A stretch of 64,000 bases of DNA from Gerris lacustris (Eukaryota > Arthropoda > Insecta > Hemiptera > Gerridae). Under the pieces are notes generated by a model. That model made no database searches and was not told the DNA's origin. It saw nothing but the letters and a program-made list of their open reading frames with translations. Location of the stretch: positions 7,543,271 through 7,607,270 of the forward strand of contig OX578280.1 of NCBI GenBank assembly GCA_951217055.1, given 5' to 3'. Numbering within the stretch: position 1 is the first letter of the stretch; each line of letters opens with the position of its first letter. Made by a program: the position numbers and the translations under genes. This document shows, piece by piece, positions 35,201 to 43,438 of this stretch.

Positions 35201-38200
35201 TAATTCTATTTGAACTCATTCACACCCACCGAAGCTGTCTGACTCCAGATAAAGAGCCCACTGCCAAACAAACTGGACTTATTATTATGATTTTTTTTTT
35301 AAAAATAAAAGTTAGTTTTACCCTGGCCATCAGTAAATGAACTGACTAGATTGTCTAACCATTTTAAAAATTAAATAATTTAATTCCTATTAACCGGAGC
35401 CAATATCCGAGGATAATATCATTTCCAAGATATTGTGCAAGTTGTTTAACCATACTTTGTAGAATTTTGATTCTTACATCAAAGTTAAATAACCATTATC
35501 AGTAGTTAAGCTTAATAAAATAAAAATTAGTTAAAAACATTGATCTGAAAAAAAACAAAAACGAAACCAGTTTTTTTTACGTCTCTAAAGAGCTACTTAT
35601 ATTCATGTGTCAGGAGTACTTGTGAGCTTGTATGAAGATAGACCATTACTTTCTTGATTGGATAGTTGTAGAACAGTGTTATCTATCTTAAGCTTCAATT
35701 GGCAAGAAATTAGTGTGAATATCTCTCTGAAATGGTAAAGTTTTATAAGAATGATCATGGTATTGATACACTCACCAAACCTACAGCTTCTGACATGTTG
35801 GTATAATGGCACTGGCTCTGGAGTATTCTAAGAGAAGCTATAACCCTGGCCAATTCCAGGTCTAAGACTTAGGGTGCGTTCAGAAACACTAACCAGGTCG
35901 ACCGAGAAGTAACCAGTGTGTCCAGAAACACCAATCTAAAGAACCGACCGCGTTCGTAAACCTCCGGTCATTTTAGCGGTTGACCGGCTCGGTCGTGACC
36001 GCTTCGACTGAAATCAAAATACGGTTAGTACGGTTAGTAACCATAATGTTACCTTTCTTGGCGGAATGTCATTGTTATTTTGTAAACATTTGATTTTGAT
36101 AACGTTTTATAAACATTGAATACATTGTCGTCTTTTTTTGCTAATCTTTAAAATTCTTTTTTATATTTAGTTTTTGTGAAACATGGACCTTTTTCAGCAA
36201 TCTTTTACTTTGTTATTCACCTTTTTTATTTTAAAATTGAAATGAATTTGGTGGGTAATTTTGTGACTAATAATAACAAATATATCAAAACTGAAAGATG
36301 AAAAGTGTGATATTCCTTTGTACCACAGTTCATTATAGACCTACCTTTGTCCTAATAGTTATTTTCTTTGTTACCAATCCTAGTTTTCAACATTATATGG
36401 ATAGGTACCGATATAGTTGTTATTTTAGACAATCTAAAATAGAACCCCTGCCTGAGTTGAAGGAGACTGTGCGGTCGAGGATCGCTTGGTGGCATAATTT
36501 TGCTTGATTCATTCATGAGAGATAATATACATTTGTTAAACTGTCCGTTTGCATATTTTATACATTTAAGAGATTATAAATGTATTATTTGTACACAGAA
36601 GAGTTGATATTATCGATGTAAACAGTGAAGTTCAAGGTTTCAGGAGGAAGAATCTGCTGAACGTCGTGTAATCTGAGTTTTTAGTAGAAGGAAAAAGGAA
36701 AGGGATGATAGCTATTTATACAGATTTAACCTAAAGGGGTGCTGCTGCAATAGTTTATTCACTTGAGGAATCGTCACAGCTTCACTTCTATCTCACACCA
36801 AACAAAACGAATTTATATTTGTAACCTCTCTTTGTTTATAACCTTTTCGGTCGACCGCTGCCCGTTCGGAAACAAAAATGATTTCAAGCCGCCATGACAC
36901 TAACCACAACAAACCGCCGGTCGACCGAGAGGTTGACCGGTTAGTGTTTCTGAACGCACCCTTAGTAGCTACATACAAACTGCAATCTATCATAAGAAAC
37001 AGAAATAGTGCCAACAAAGCCACTATGTATTTCTCCCTGAGGAAGTGGTGACTTTACTCTGTCCAAATTCGACTGTGCTGTCTAGAAAGTTGAAAGTGGT
37101 TTACATTGGAGATTGCTGCACTGGGGCAAGTCGAAATACTCGTATAAAAGCACCATGAACAGGGTGGGACGAAACAAACAGTGCAGTTTGGAAGGGTGAC
37201 TACATCCCTTGTGGTAGGGATAGGAACCTGGGAGGTGTTTCCCAAACTTTTAACATCTGTGTACCCTTTCTATAATTTTCGTAACACTAAGTACCCCTCG
37301 TAAAAAAAAATCCATTTCTATTTTGGTTGTCTTTTATTATTTAATTCTGTTTTTTCTAATAGTGTCAATCGGTATTGTTCTTTAAAAAAATGAAATCATA
37401 TAAATATAAACTACTTTCTTTCTATAAAAAGGTTATAATTCGTTCCCACTTATATTGGAACATTTTCAACACTTTAGGTTTAATCCTTTTTAAAAATGGA
37501 AATTAAAAACTTTCTATTTGTCAAATATTTACAAATTATTACTCTTAAAAAGTAATTTGTCCAAAACTAAAACAACTAAAACCAAGGAGTTAGGTCTAAT
37601 AATGTGAGTCACTTCACTCATTGGGATTTGTCCCACGACTCTAGTCGTCATATAACAAATCTAACAAGAAATAGAATGAATAAATAAAAAAATAATAATA
37701 ATAAAATATGCGTATACTTCAATAACAAAAAAAAAAATAATAAAAATCAATAAACGAAAACAAAAATCCAATTTAAGAAATAAATTAACAGGGAACCAAA
37801 TTATTATAAACTCTGTTGCCTCAACATAAACAATTTTATCCTTCTCAGGATAAAATTGACTACGCAGTCAAAGCCTGGTGCAGCGCGTGCCCCCACCAAA
37901 CTCTTCCCGTACCCCCAGGGGTACGCATACCACACTTTGGGAAACACTGCTCTACCCGTGTAAACCAGGCTTAAGAGACAGCATAATATTCAAATATTAA
38001 GAGGTCTGTAGACATTTGAGAAGATCAGATACAGAAAAAAAGGAATGTAAACTCTCCTGTGTACTGTGTACATGGAAGTGGGGCTAATTCGTATTGTATG
38101 TGCCAGAGAAATTTCCTAAAGGGTGGATAGAGATGGTTAGAGGTGGCTCTAAATCTTGGCCTGGCATGTACAGTATGAATTTACCTGAAAATGGAAACAG

Positions 38201-38638
38201 CATCTATACTATGACAGTATTCTCCCTAAACAGCACCGGATTCTCCAGTTTAACCAATTAAACCTAATCTAAAGTAAAAATTCATTATTATCTTGAAGGG
38301 AACTATGATTCATAAAAATATAAACTTCACAGGAGATACTCATGTAGTACCATCGTACTACCGGTCTAGGGATTCTTTTTACCTCCTTATTATTATGTCA
38401 ATGATCTTAAGATAGAAGAATAAAAACAGAAAACAATTAACTCAATCAAGATCTGTTAGTAATGTGTAACACGTAAGTAATAAAAAAAAGCTTACTTGTA
38501 AATCGGCTTAAATTCACTTTCATTAGTAGACTTTGAACAGAAGTAACTCGCAGGAACAAAGCTCTTAATTTTTTTCTCAAAGCCACACGTTTTGACCACA
38601 CTCGCACCACGGTACAGTCTTAAAGTACCACTCAACAT
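26131..38638 (-). CDS. TMEM186: TMEM186, complete, 4 exons
   Basis: TMEM186 is a small mitochondrial inner-membrane protein reported with the complex I assembly (MCIA) machinery; this is known from the vertebrate protein. The exons are 38496-38638 (ATG), 31604-31749, 28095-28308 and 26131-26224 (TAA), giving 198 residues against about 213 in human. All junctions are GT-AG and in frame. The conserved core is VYVSPDLQTVRFSYSDFWG followed by REELIPL, matching the family pattern of an extended strand, FWG and a DVIPL motif. Two hydrophobic stretches, about residues 62-80 and 88-118, fit a two-pass hairpin. The basic N-terminus (MLSGTLRLYRGASVVK) would suit a mitochondrial targeting signal. Intron 1 is 6.7 kb and loaded with transposons. 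The assignment rests on recalled motifs, not an alignment. Confidence 0.87.
26319..26820 (-). mobile_element. MITE family M1, short copy
   Basis: Ends GGAGC(T)TAGTATCAAAGA and inverse, with TATATGA/TCATATA just outside. It matches 1111-1757 in the opposite direction. It lies in TMEM186 intron 3, about 95 bp from the exon 4 acceptor. Confidence 0.8.
26935..27060 (+). mobile_element. hAT end fragment
   Basis: CAGTGGTTCTTAAACTTTTT is a typical hAT terminus, followed by CCGACCAG repeats and a run of 17 G (27002-27018). The opposite end was not found, so it is a fragment. Confidence 0.55.
27550..27907 (-). repeat. Chimeric tRNA/5S SINE (family S3), copy 1
   Basis: The minus strand starts GGGGCCTGGGTGGCTCGG (A-box-like). 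It then passes through AAGTTAAGCAGCATTGAGCC and GGTGACCGC, which look like the 5S rRNA internal promoter region, then a GGTTCAATTCC B box, a long unique body and poly(A). The direct repeat ATACAAATA is at 27541-27549 and 27908-27916. In TMEM186 intron 3. Confidence 0.9.
28095..28308 (-). CDS. TMEM186: TMEM186 exon 3, conserved core
   Basis: Contains the second hydrophobic segment (ASTAAVCLVGQIFSNMIGFVYV) and the family hallmark RFSYSDFWGNRKN followed by REELIPL. The acceptor is TTTTGTAG and the donor is GTTGGT, phase 2 at both ends. The frame joins to exon 4 with a split Arg codon. Confidence 0.92.
28552..29037. mobile_element. Foldback MITE, TA target site (family T3), copy 1
   Basis: Ends GTCCAGGAGATAGCGTGC and inverse, flanked by TA (28550-28551, 29038-29039). 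The arms carry GACTAACATCAAGCT. A relative is at 40883-41457 and a half copy at 61897-62022. In TMEM186 intron 2, about 240 bp upstream of exon 3. Confidence 0.87.
29068..29285. repeat. Tandem repeat with internal GTTACCC inverted motifs
   Basis: About 2.5 units of roughly 87 bp. Each carries AGACGTATGGGGGCGCCTC, TTTGTTACCCACCT and CTTTTCTGTTATAG(T)GGGTAACAA. Motifs inside a unit are inverted to each other, so each unit can fold. Weakly related sequence occurs at 36200-36390. Confidence 0.8.
29290..30410. other. TMEM186 intron 2, no further gene seen
   Basis: AT-rich sequence. CTTCCGTTACCTTCGGTAAG near 30293 is a small hairpin motif shared with 42848. Confidence 0.5.
30422..31389. mobile_element. 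hAT-like non-autonomous element, 8-bp TSD
   Basis: The ends are TAGGGATGGG and inverse. The direct repeat ACTCACAC at 30414-30421 and 31390-31397 is perfect. The interior is full of GGAACG/CGTTCC motifs on both strands. No transposase. The long minus-strand frame inside is not protein-like. Confidence 0.88.
31604..31749 (-). CDS. TMEM186: TMEM186 exon 2, first membrane segment
   Basis: Encodes KFPFISIGAALNKVKKLQILLAGAAVPGSF, then TAISIAGVG. The acceptor is TTTTCAG and the donor is GTGAGA. The hydrophobic LLAGAAVPGSFVANA is the first candidate membrane helix. A composite foldback/hAT insertion starts about 50 bp upstream (31801-33182). Confidence 0.87.
31801..33182. mobile_element. Foldback element split at its centre by a hAT insertion
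   Basis: Left arm 31801-31850 (GTGCGGAGATTGTGGGTC...) and right arm 33131-33182 are exact or nearly exact inverted copies of about 50 bp. Between them sits the hAT-like element 31865-33111 with its own target duplication. Without the insert the arms would lie about 25 bp apart. Confidence 0.85.
31865..33111 (+). mobile_element. hAT-like element (family A1), copy 2, 8-bp TSD
   Basis: CAGTGGCGCA...inverse of CAGTAGCGCACCCAGG. The direct repeat AATTGGAC is at 31857-31864 and 33112-33119. It is collinear with 15283-16644, with some segments lost or gained (for example 32425-32545). It holds a 26-C run (32060-32085) and a 19-C run (33079-33097). Confidence 0.9.
33272..33340 (+). mobile_element. 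hAT end fragment
   Basis: CACCATTTCCCAACCTTCTT followed by GCTGCGACCC is typical of hAT 5' ends. The other end was not found. Confidence 0.5.
33541..34264 (+). mobile_element. H1 family, copy 3
   Basis: Starts TTGAAGCGAGCATAAGCGAG, then three to four TCTG units, the shared body, the subterminal GCTCGCTTCAA, and terminus GATGCCTAGT. In TMEM186 intron 1. Confidence 0.8.
34265..34620. other. GC-richer unassigned segment
   Basis: Higher GC than the surrounding intron. Contains short frames on the minus strand but no family I recognise. It could be an old transposon or LINE untranslated region. Confidence 0.35.
34681..35106. mobile_element. Foldback MITE around an (AT)n/(TAA)n core
   Basis: TATTTGTCCCCCTTATGCCA...GAATGTGCAAA at the left and its inverse near 35060-35106, arms of about 40 bp. 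The centre has (TAA)n and (AT)n microsatellites (34878-34970). The target duplication is unclear. Confidence 0.7.
35872..36961. mobile_element. PIF/Harbinger-type non-autonomous element
   Basis: The ends GGGTGCGTTCAGAAACACTA and inverse continue as GGTCGACCG-rich inverted segments. TTA flanks both sides (35869-35871, 36962-36964), the 3-bp duplication expected of PIF/Harbinger. 1090 bp. The interior is AT-rich; the frame at 36298-36507 has no recognisable domain. Confidence 0.88.
37232..37949. mobile_element. hAT-like element, CAGTGTTTCCCAAA ends
   Basis: Left GGTGTTTCCCAAACTTTT and right CTTTGGGAAACACTG are inverted. The GTACCCC motif sits just inside both ends. No matching 8-bp duplication was found, so one border may be eroded. 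Confidence 0.7.
37950..38490. other. TMEM186 intron 1, 5' part, no gene seen
   Basis: Ordinary mixed sequence without recognised repeats. Confidence 0.45.
38496..38638 (-). CDS. TMEM186: TMEM186 exon 1 with start codon
   Basis: The ATG is followed by an arginine/lysine-rich, acid-free first 20 residues, as in mitochondrial presequences. The donor TACAA|GTAAGC gives phase 2 and joins exon 2 to form Lys. FKPIYKFPFIS spans the junction. Confidence 0.85.
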
Positions 38639-38639
38639 T

Positions 38640-39330
38640 TTTGTACTAATAATTTTCAGGAAACGACACGTTCGATATTCATTATAAAAAGAATTGAAAA
38701 ATTAAACTACATAAAACAGTGTAAGATACTGCAGAGTTATCAAAAGGTTATCGATTCAGACAAAATTGATAATCTTATTTTCTGACCCTTGTAACAAGCA
38801 GTCGTAATTTCATTGAAACTAATGATAATAAAAATAGATCAACGATAAAAATAGTAAATAGATTAATAGATTCTATATTATCACTTGTCTGAAATCTGCC
38901 GGAATATGTTCAAAATTCCCGCTGGTTTTAAACAATTTATTTCAATATTTAAAATACCCAAGTTCATTCAAGCATATTAATGCAGGTTTAGACTGTTTAG
39001 AGTTATCAAAGTTGGCCTTTTCCCCTCAAAACACCGGGTGAGTGTGAAAGAGACAAGAACTAAAGAGATGTTTCGTCAACCGTTAATAGAATATAAATAA
39101 AATATAATGGCTTTGGTAGAATCAGTCAGTTTTATTTAATCTATAGTTCCACTTTCTTCCGTGGTGAAGTGAGACCCACCAGCCCTGTCACTTGATTACT
39201 TCTGAATTCAGATTGAAATATGTATTACTTTTCTCTTAATAACATCCTGGTCTTGACCAATAACACTGTTCTGCAAAATTTAACGAACTTTCGGTCTCCA
39301 AGAAAATTTTATCTGATCTTTATGTTTCTG
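38640..39330. other. TMEM186 upstream region
   Basis: Sequence 5' of TMEM186 exon 1. No other exon was recognised. The promoter would be expected within the first few hundred bases, but no clear TATA or initiator could be singled out. Confidence 0.4.
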
Positions 39331-39339
39331 ACGTTGCTG

Positions 39340-40018
39340 AATCCGAATCCGAATCTAAAGTCAAAATAAAAATGTCTCCTATGTGTACAGTTTTCCCTGA
39401 AAATGCGCCAAAAGTTCGGAAAAATAGTGTTTTTGGGGGGTTTAGACCAAATTTTTCGCCCAAAATAAATTTCGTAAAAAAAATTTTGCGTTTTGAAGAT
39501 CGTTTGAATTTGGGGGGGGGGGGGGGGGGGGTCAATAAAAAAATTGGGCAAAACCACAACTTGTATGTACTTTTTTCACTTAAATATGATATCTAAAATA
39601 TAATATTATGGAAAATCCCCCCCCCCCCAAATAAGTGTTTCTTGTACGCCTTCCCCCTTCGGTACATATATTGTAATCTAGAATAATGTAAGTAAAAATA
39701 AAAAAAAGTCACAAAACATTTATTATATAACTGAAAAAGTAATAGAAATACAAAGACTCAATAAGAGGAAAAATCTTTTCTTTCTTAATTTTCAATTTTC
39801 TTAAAAAATTAAGTTCAGCAGATTTTATTTTACTTTAGATTCGTGTTCTTTTATGGTTTGAAGATATTCAAACGACCAATATATTTATTTGGGCGAATAA
39901 TTGGGTCGAAAACCCCCAAAAACACAATTTTCCGAACTTAAGGCGCATTTTCCGGGAAAACTGTAAGTAAAGGAGAAATTTTTACTTCAGATTCGAATTC
40001 AGCACACAAAAATGCTTC
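39340..40018. repeat. Inverted repeat pair, about 140-bp arms
   Basis: Left arm 39340-39480 and right arm about 39880-40018 share, inverted, CCGAATCTAAAG, GTTTTCCCTGAAAATGCGCC and AAAAGTTCGGAAAA-like segments. The spacer has a run of 20 G (39512-39531) and a C run near 39617. Probably a DNA transposon remnant. Confidence 0.7.
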
Positions 40019-40392
40019 AGAAAAGGTAATTTTTATTGTGAAGCTTTTTTTCAGAACAGTGTAATTTATCATGAACAGGGAATAGTCGGTGCCACAGATT
40101 AATAGCTCCGGGTCTATTTATTATCTCTTATATTATGTAGTAAATTATTGTGATGGCAGGAAAATTTGATTTTGATAGCTTTACACATTTTGAATCAAAA
40201 AAAGTTATTTTTAAAAAATGTTTGTCTCTCCTCTAAGCAGATGTGTAGAGCCTCTTCTACCTTGTGGTGATAAGAAAAACAAAAATAGATTTTCCTCCTC
40301 TCTTATCTGTGGAAACGTTATTAGCACATTCCTTTATCAGCCATAGTGGGCATGCTGCATGCTAATGCTATCATAAAATTAAAAAACAATTA
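40019..40392. other. Spacer, no gene seen
   Basis: No recognisable feature between the inverted repeat pair and the MITE at 40393. Confidence 0.4.
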
Positions 40393-40880
40393 CAGTCTGT
40401 ATTATGAAAGAAGACGTGCGTTGACAGCGCGGGAAATCAGATGACACTCAGATTGGCCAACCTATGTGAGGGTAAAAATAAAGCCACTAGGTCTGTGGGT
40501 GAGGGTGGGGCAGATAACTTGTTTGTAAACAAAAGAAGGTTATGTTCCTCGTACCAAATCGCGATCTTTTTAACTATTGTTGTCTATAGATTTTCACATC
40601 TTATTACGAATATATTTCAATATTTCTTCTAAGAGTTCTTTTTTCTTCATCACGATGATAACTAAACAACAAGGAGAAGGAAAATGTAGGAGGGGTGGAG
40701 GTTACGAACCCTTTTTAAACGGTTATCCCAAGTGCCGCGCCCCTCCACTAGAGATTTTTATTTTTACCTAGTTGGCTCAACCTATTGCCCGCCAAAATCT
40801 CGAGCTCTCATTGGCTCTCCCCCCAATGTGTCAAACTTTCCCGCGCTGTCAACGCACGTCTTCTTTCATAATACAGACTG
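40393..40880. mobile_element. MITE with TA target site (family T4)
   Basis: CAGTCTGTATTATGAAAGAA at the left and inverse at the right, arms of about 45 bp ending GACAGCGCGGGAAA. TA at 40391-40392 and 40881-40882. The second TA is shared with the next MITE. Confidence 0.88.
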
Positions 40881-40882
40881 TA

Positions 40883-41457
40883 GTCTAGGAAATAGCGCAT
40901 AAAAAAGTGTCTGACTAACATCAAGCTAGAATTTTGTGTATAAGTAAATGTTTTGGTGCCTTTTAAGAATATATGGTTAGCAAAGTTCGTCTGCGGGACA
41001 TAGCTTCGCAATAGGCATTTGAAAAAAAAAAACCGATGGAGAGCAGTCATGTCCCGCCCTTTTTGGTGGACAATGCGATTTTCATGATCCTGAGTACGAA
41101 CTTAGTTAGTAGACTAATTATCAAGTTGATGGTAGTTTGCCACATAATAGGTTAATTAATAAAATATTACTCGAAATCAAAGTTTACCCCTGTCAAAGGC
41201 CAAACTACCATCAACTTGATAATTCGTTTACTAACTAAGTTTGTACTCAGGTTCATGAAAATCACATTGTCCACCAAAAAGGGCGGTGCATGGCCGCTGT
41301 CCACCGGTTTGTTTTTTTCAAATGCCTATTGCCAAGCTATGTCCCATAGATGTACTTAGCCGACCATATATTCTTAAAAGGCACCAAAACATTTACTTAT
41401 ACACAAAATTCTAGCTTGATGTTAGTCAGACACTTTTTTGCACGCTATCTCCTGGAC
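40883..41457. mobile_element. Foldback MITE, TA target site (family T3), copy 2
   Basis: GTC(T)AGGA(A)ATAGCG and inverse GTCCAGGAGATAGCGTGC, long arms, TA at 40881-40882 and 41458-41459. Closely related to 28552-29037. The centre is near 41165. Confidence 0.88.
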
Positions 41458-41459
41458 TA

Positions 41460-42054
41460 AATTGGATAATAGGAATCATCAGCAGGCCTAAATGTGAGAA
41501 TGCCAAAAAAAAATAAAAAAAATATTAACAAATGAGAAGATATAGAGAACTAGCAAACTTATAGCAGATTCACTCACATGGGCCTGTACTTATCGCCCAG
41601 AACTTCGTGCCTGTACTTATCACCCAGTACTTTGACCAAGCTTGGTGAGTTAAAGAACGTTTATGTGGTGACTTTCCCCTCACCACTTGTTCATGATCCT
41701 GACCTTAACTAACAAAACACCAAACCATTTAAGAGACTATATCACATTATCAAAACAGTAAATTCAAGTGGTTCCTCATCCACTTTTCTAAGCGCCCCCA
41801 AACTGGCTCTTATTCTCTAGATATTCTCAAGAACTTTTAAGTTGCTACAACCATTCCCTCACTAAATATTCATGATCCTGACCTTAACACAAAATATTAG
41901 AAATATCTTGTACTTTCTTTTAGAGCTTACTCTAGCTCCTTCAACATAAAATACATACTTTAAGCAGTAAGACCTCTCGTTCCCTCCTCAACACAACAGT
42001 CCATATGCAGCATTGAAATCATATCTGACAAGAGTTAGAATAAATACCTAAATA
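41460..42054. other. Spacer with short direct repeats
   Basis: GCCTGTACTTATC(G/A)CCCAG occurs twice near 41583 and 41611, and TTCATGATCCTGACCTTAAC near 41690 and 41867. No gene was recognised. Confidence 0.5.
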
Positions 42055-42056
42055 GA

Positions 42057-42520
42057 CTGCCAATTGGTGTGGCACATAGCTTCTCGCATCCTATCACGTA
42101 TTTTATTAATTTTATGCTTTTACAAGCCATTAATGTCAACTTTGTCTGTTTCCCCTGTTTTTTTAATCTGTCAAAATTGTTTTGATTTTTTACTTCAATT
42201 AACCCATTCAATGCGTAATCCAATTCATGAACCTACCTTAGTGATTGTATATATCTAAACGATTTTAAAAGTTAATTTAAAAATAAAAAAAAAGTTTGGA
42301 TCCACTGTGGATACAAACGTGAGCGGGCCTGACGGAGCCTTGCAAGATGGTTCTACTCGAGGCACGGAGAATAGAGCTACAGAGAGCTGAAAGGGAGGGC
42401 TTGGATCCACCAGCCAGGCGCATTAGCACGGCATGGATCCACCCGCATTGAATGGGTTAAAGTATCAATTAAGCAAAAGTTAAAGAGTGCAGACGGTTCA
42501 AAGTAATCTGGGGCTCTCTG
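42057..42520 (+). repeat. GTGTGGCACATAGC repeat, copy interrupted by piggyBac MITE
   Basis: GACTGCCAATTGGTGTGGCA...TTTTGATTTTTTACTTCAA aligns with 62388-62575. After the insert at 42203-42456 the match resumes (AAGTTAAAGAGTGC). The other copy is the uninterrupted version. Confidence 0.8.
42203..42456. mobile_element. piggyBac-type MITE, TTAA target site
   Basis: Ends CCCATTCAATGCG and inverse, with TTAA at 42199-42202 and 42457-42460. An uninterrupted paralogous site with a single TTAA is present near 62535. 254 bp, no coding capacity. Confidence 0.92.
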
Positions 42521-42839
42521 CGGGCTACTTTTGATAAACTATAGAAGTTTCATATAAATGAGATAAGTACTTTTGAAGCAATAAGTGTAAATTAATGTAT
42601 GTTTGTGTGCATGTGGAAGAGAAATAAATGAGCGCAGAAGGTTGAAACTTATATGGGACCAACAATGGGATACTACCCAAATTTCATTAAAATTGGAAGT
42701 GTAGTTTTTAAGATACCTTGGTTCGCAAAAATTGAACGACAGGCCGACAGACAGACATGGAACCAAAAATGATACCTGATGTCTGGCTTGGAATTTTTGA
42801 AATCGGAGACCTTAAAATTTTTTGTTCTACAGAACGATC

Positions 42840-43030
42840 ACATTGCTTCCGTTACTTTCGATAAGCTCGGAAGCAATACTTATTCCATTCATATTTATTC
42901 TGCTTGTATACCTCGGGATTAGACAGTATGGTTCCCTCGGCTACGCCTCAGGAACCAACAAAAGTCTCAGGGTGTAATGACTAATGACTTTGTTTCCTCC
43001 CTTGGTACGTAAATAACTATTTTTCTATCC
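42840..43030 (+). repeat. CTCGGCT.CGCCTC repeat, copy 1
   Basis: The hairpin TTCCGTTACTTTCGATAAGC is followed by CCCTCGGCTACGCCTCAGGA and ACTTTGTTTCCTCCCTTGG(T)...AAATAACTA. It matches 58685-58870 by eye. Confidence 0.55.
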
Positions 43031-43240
43031 AAGGAAGTAAATGATATAATAAATTTTAAATAAAAATAAGAAGAAAAAAAAATCCAACATACAAAAGTAA
43101 TATATTACATTAATATTTTCAATTTATTTTCTAAAACAATTTTTTTTTTTTTTTAAATAATACATCAAAAGAAAATGAACAATTCATTATAATTAAATAA
43201 TAATAGTTGCAAATAAAATAACAGTAAAAAGATAATTATG

Positions 43241-43438
43241 TTATGTATAGTCAGTAAATTCATCGATGCATGTAGATCTCTTAAAATGAAGCAAACGGGC
43301 AGTTGATCTGGAATCTGGTTCCATATTGCCTTCAAGTTTAGCTTGTGTTCTCTTAATCCATCTTAGCCTTTCCAACCAGTTAGATGCATACGGGCTACCA
43401 CGGGACTGATTTAGAGGTGAAAGTATAAGAGCTGCCAA
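43241..43438 (-). CDS. TSC2: TSC2 terminal exon and stop codon
   Basis: [34 protein letters not shown]..., ending CIDEFTDYT and TAA. It corresponds to the tuberin C-terminus (WIARLRHIKRL...SVEDFTEFV). The acceptor is GTTTAG. On the minus strand an AATAAA lies about 110-115 bp after the stop (near 43126) and could be the poly(A) signal. Confidence 0.95.
   Translation of the reverse strand: MAALILSPLNQSRGSPYASNWLERLRWIKRTQAKLEGNMEPDSRSTARLLHFKRSTCIDEFTDYT

Noticed and set aside
39309..39559. Overlapping minus-strand frames with a run of prolines
   Set aside because: The prolines come from the poly(G) run at 39512-39531 read in several frames. There is no domain, and the region is part of an inverted repeat.
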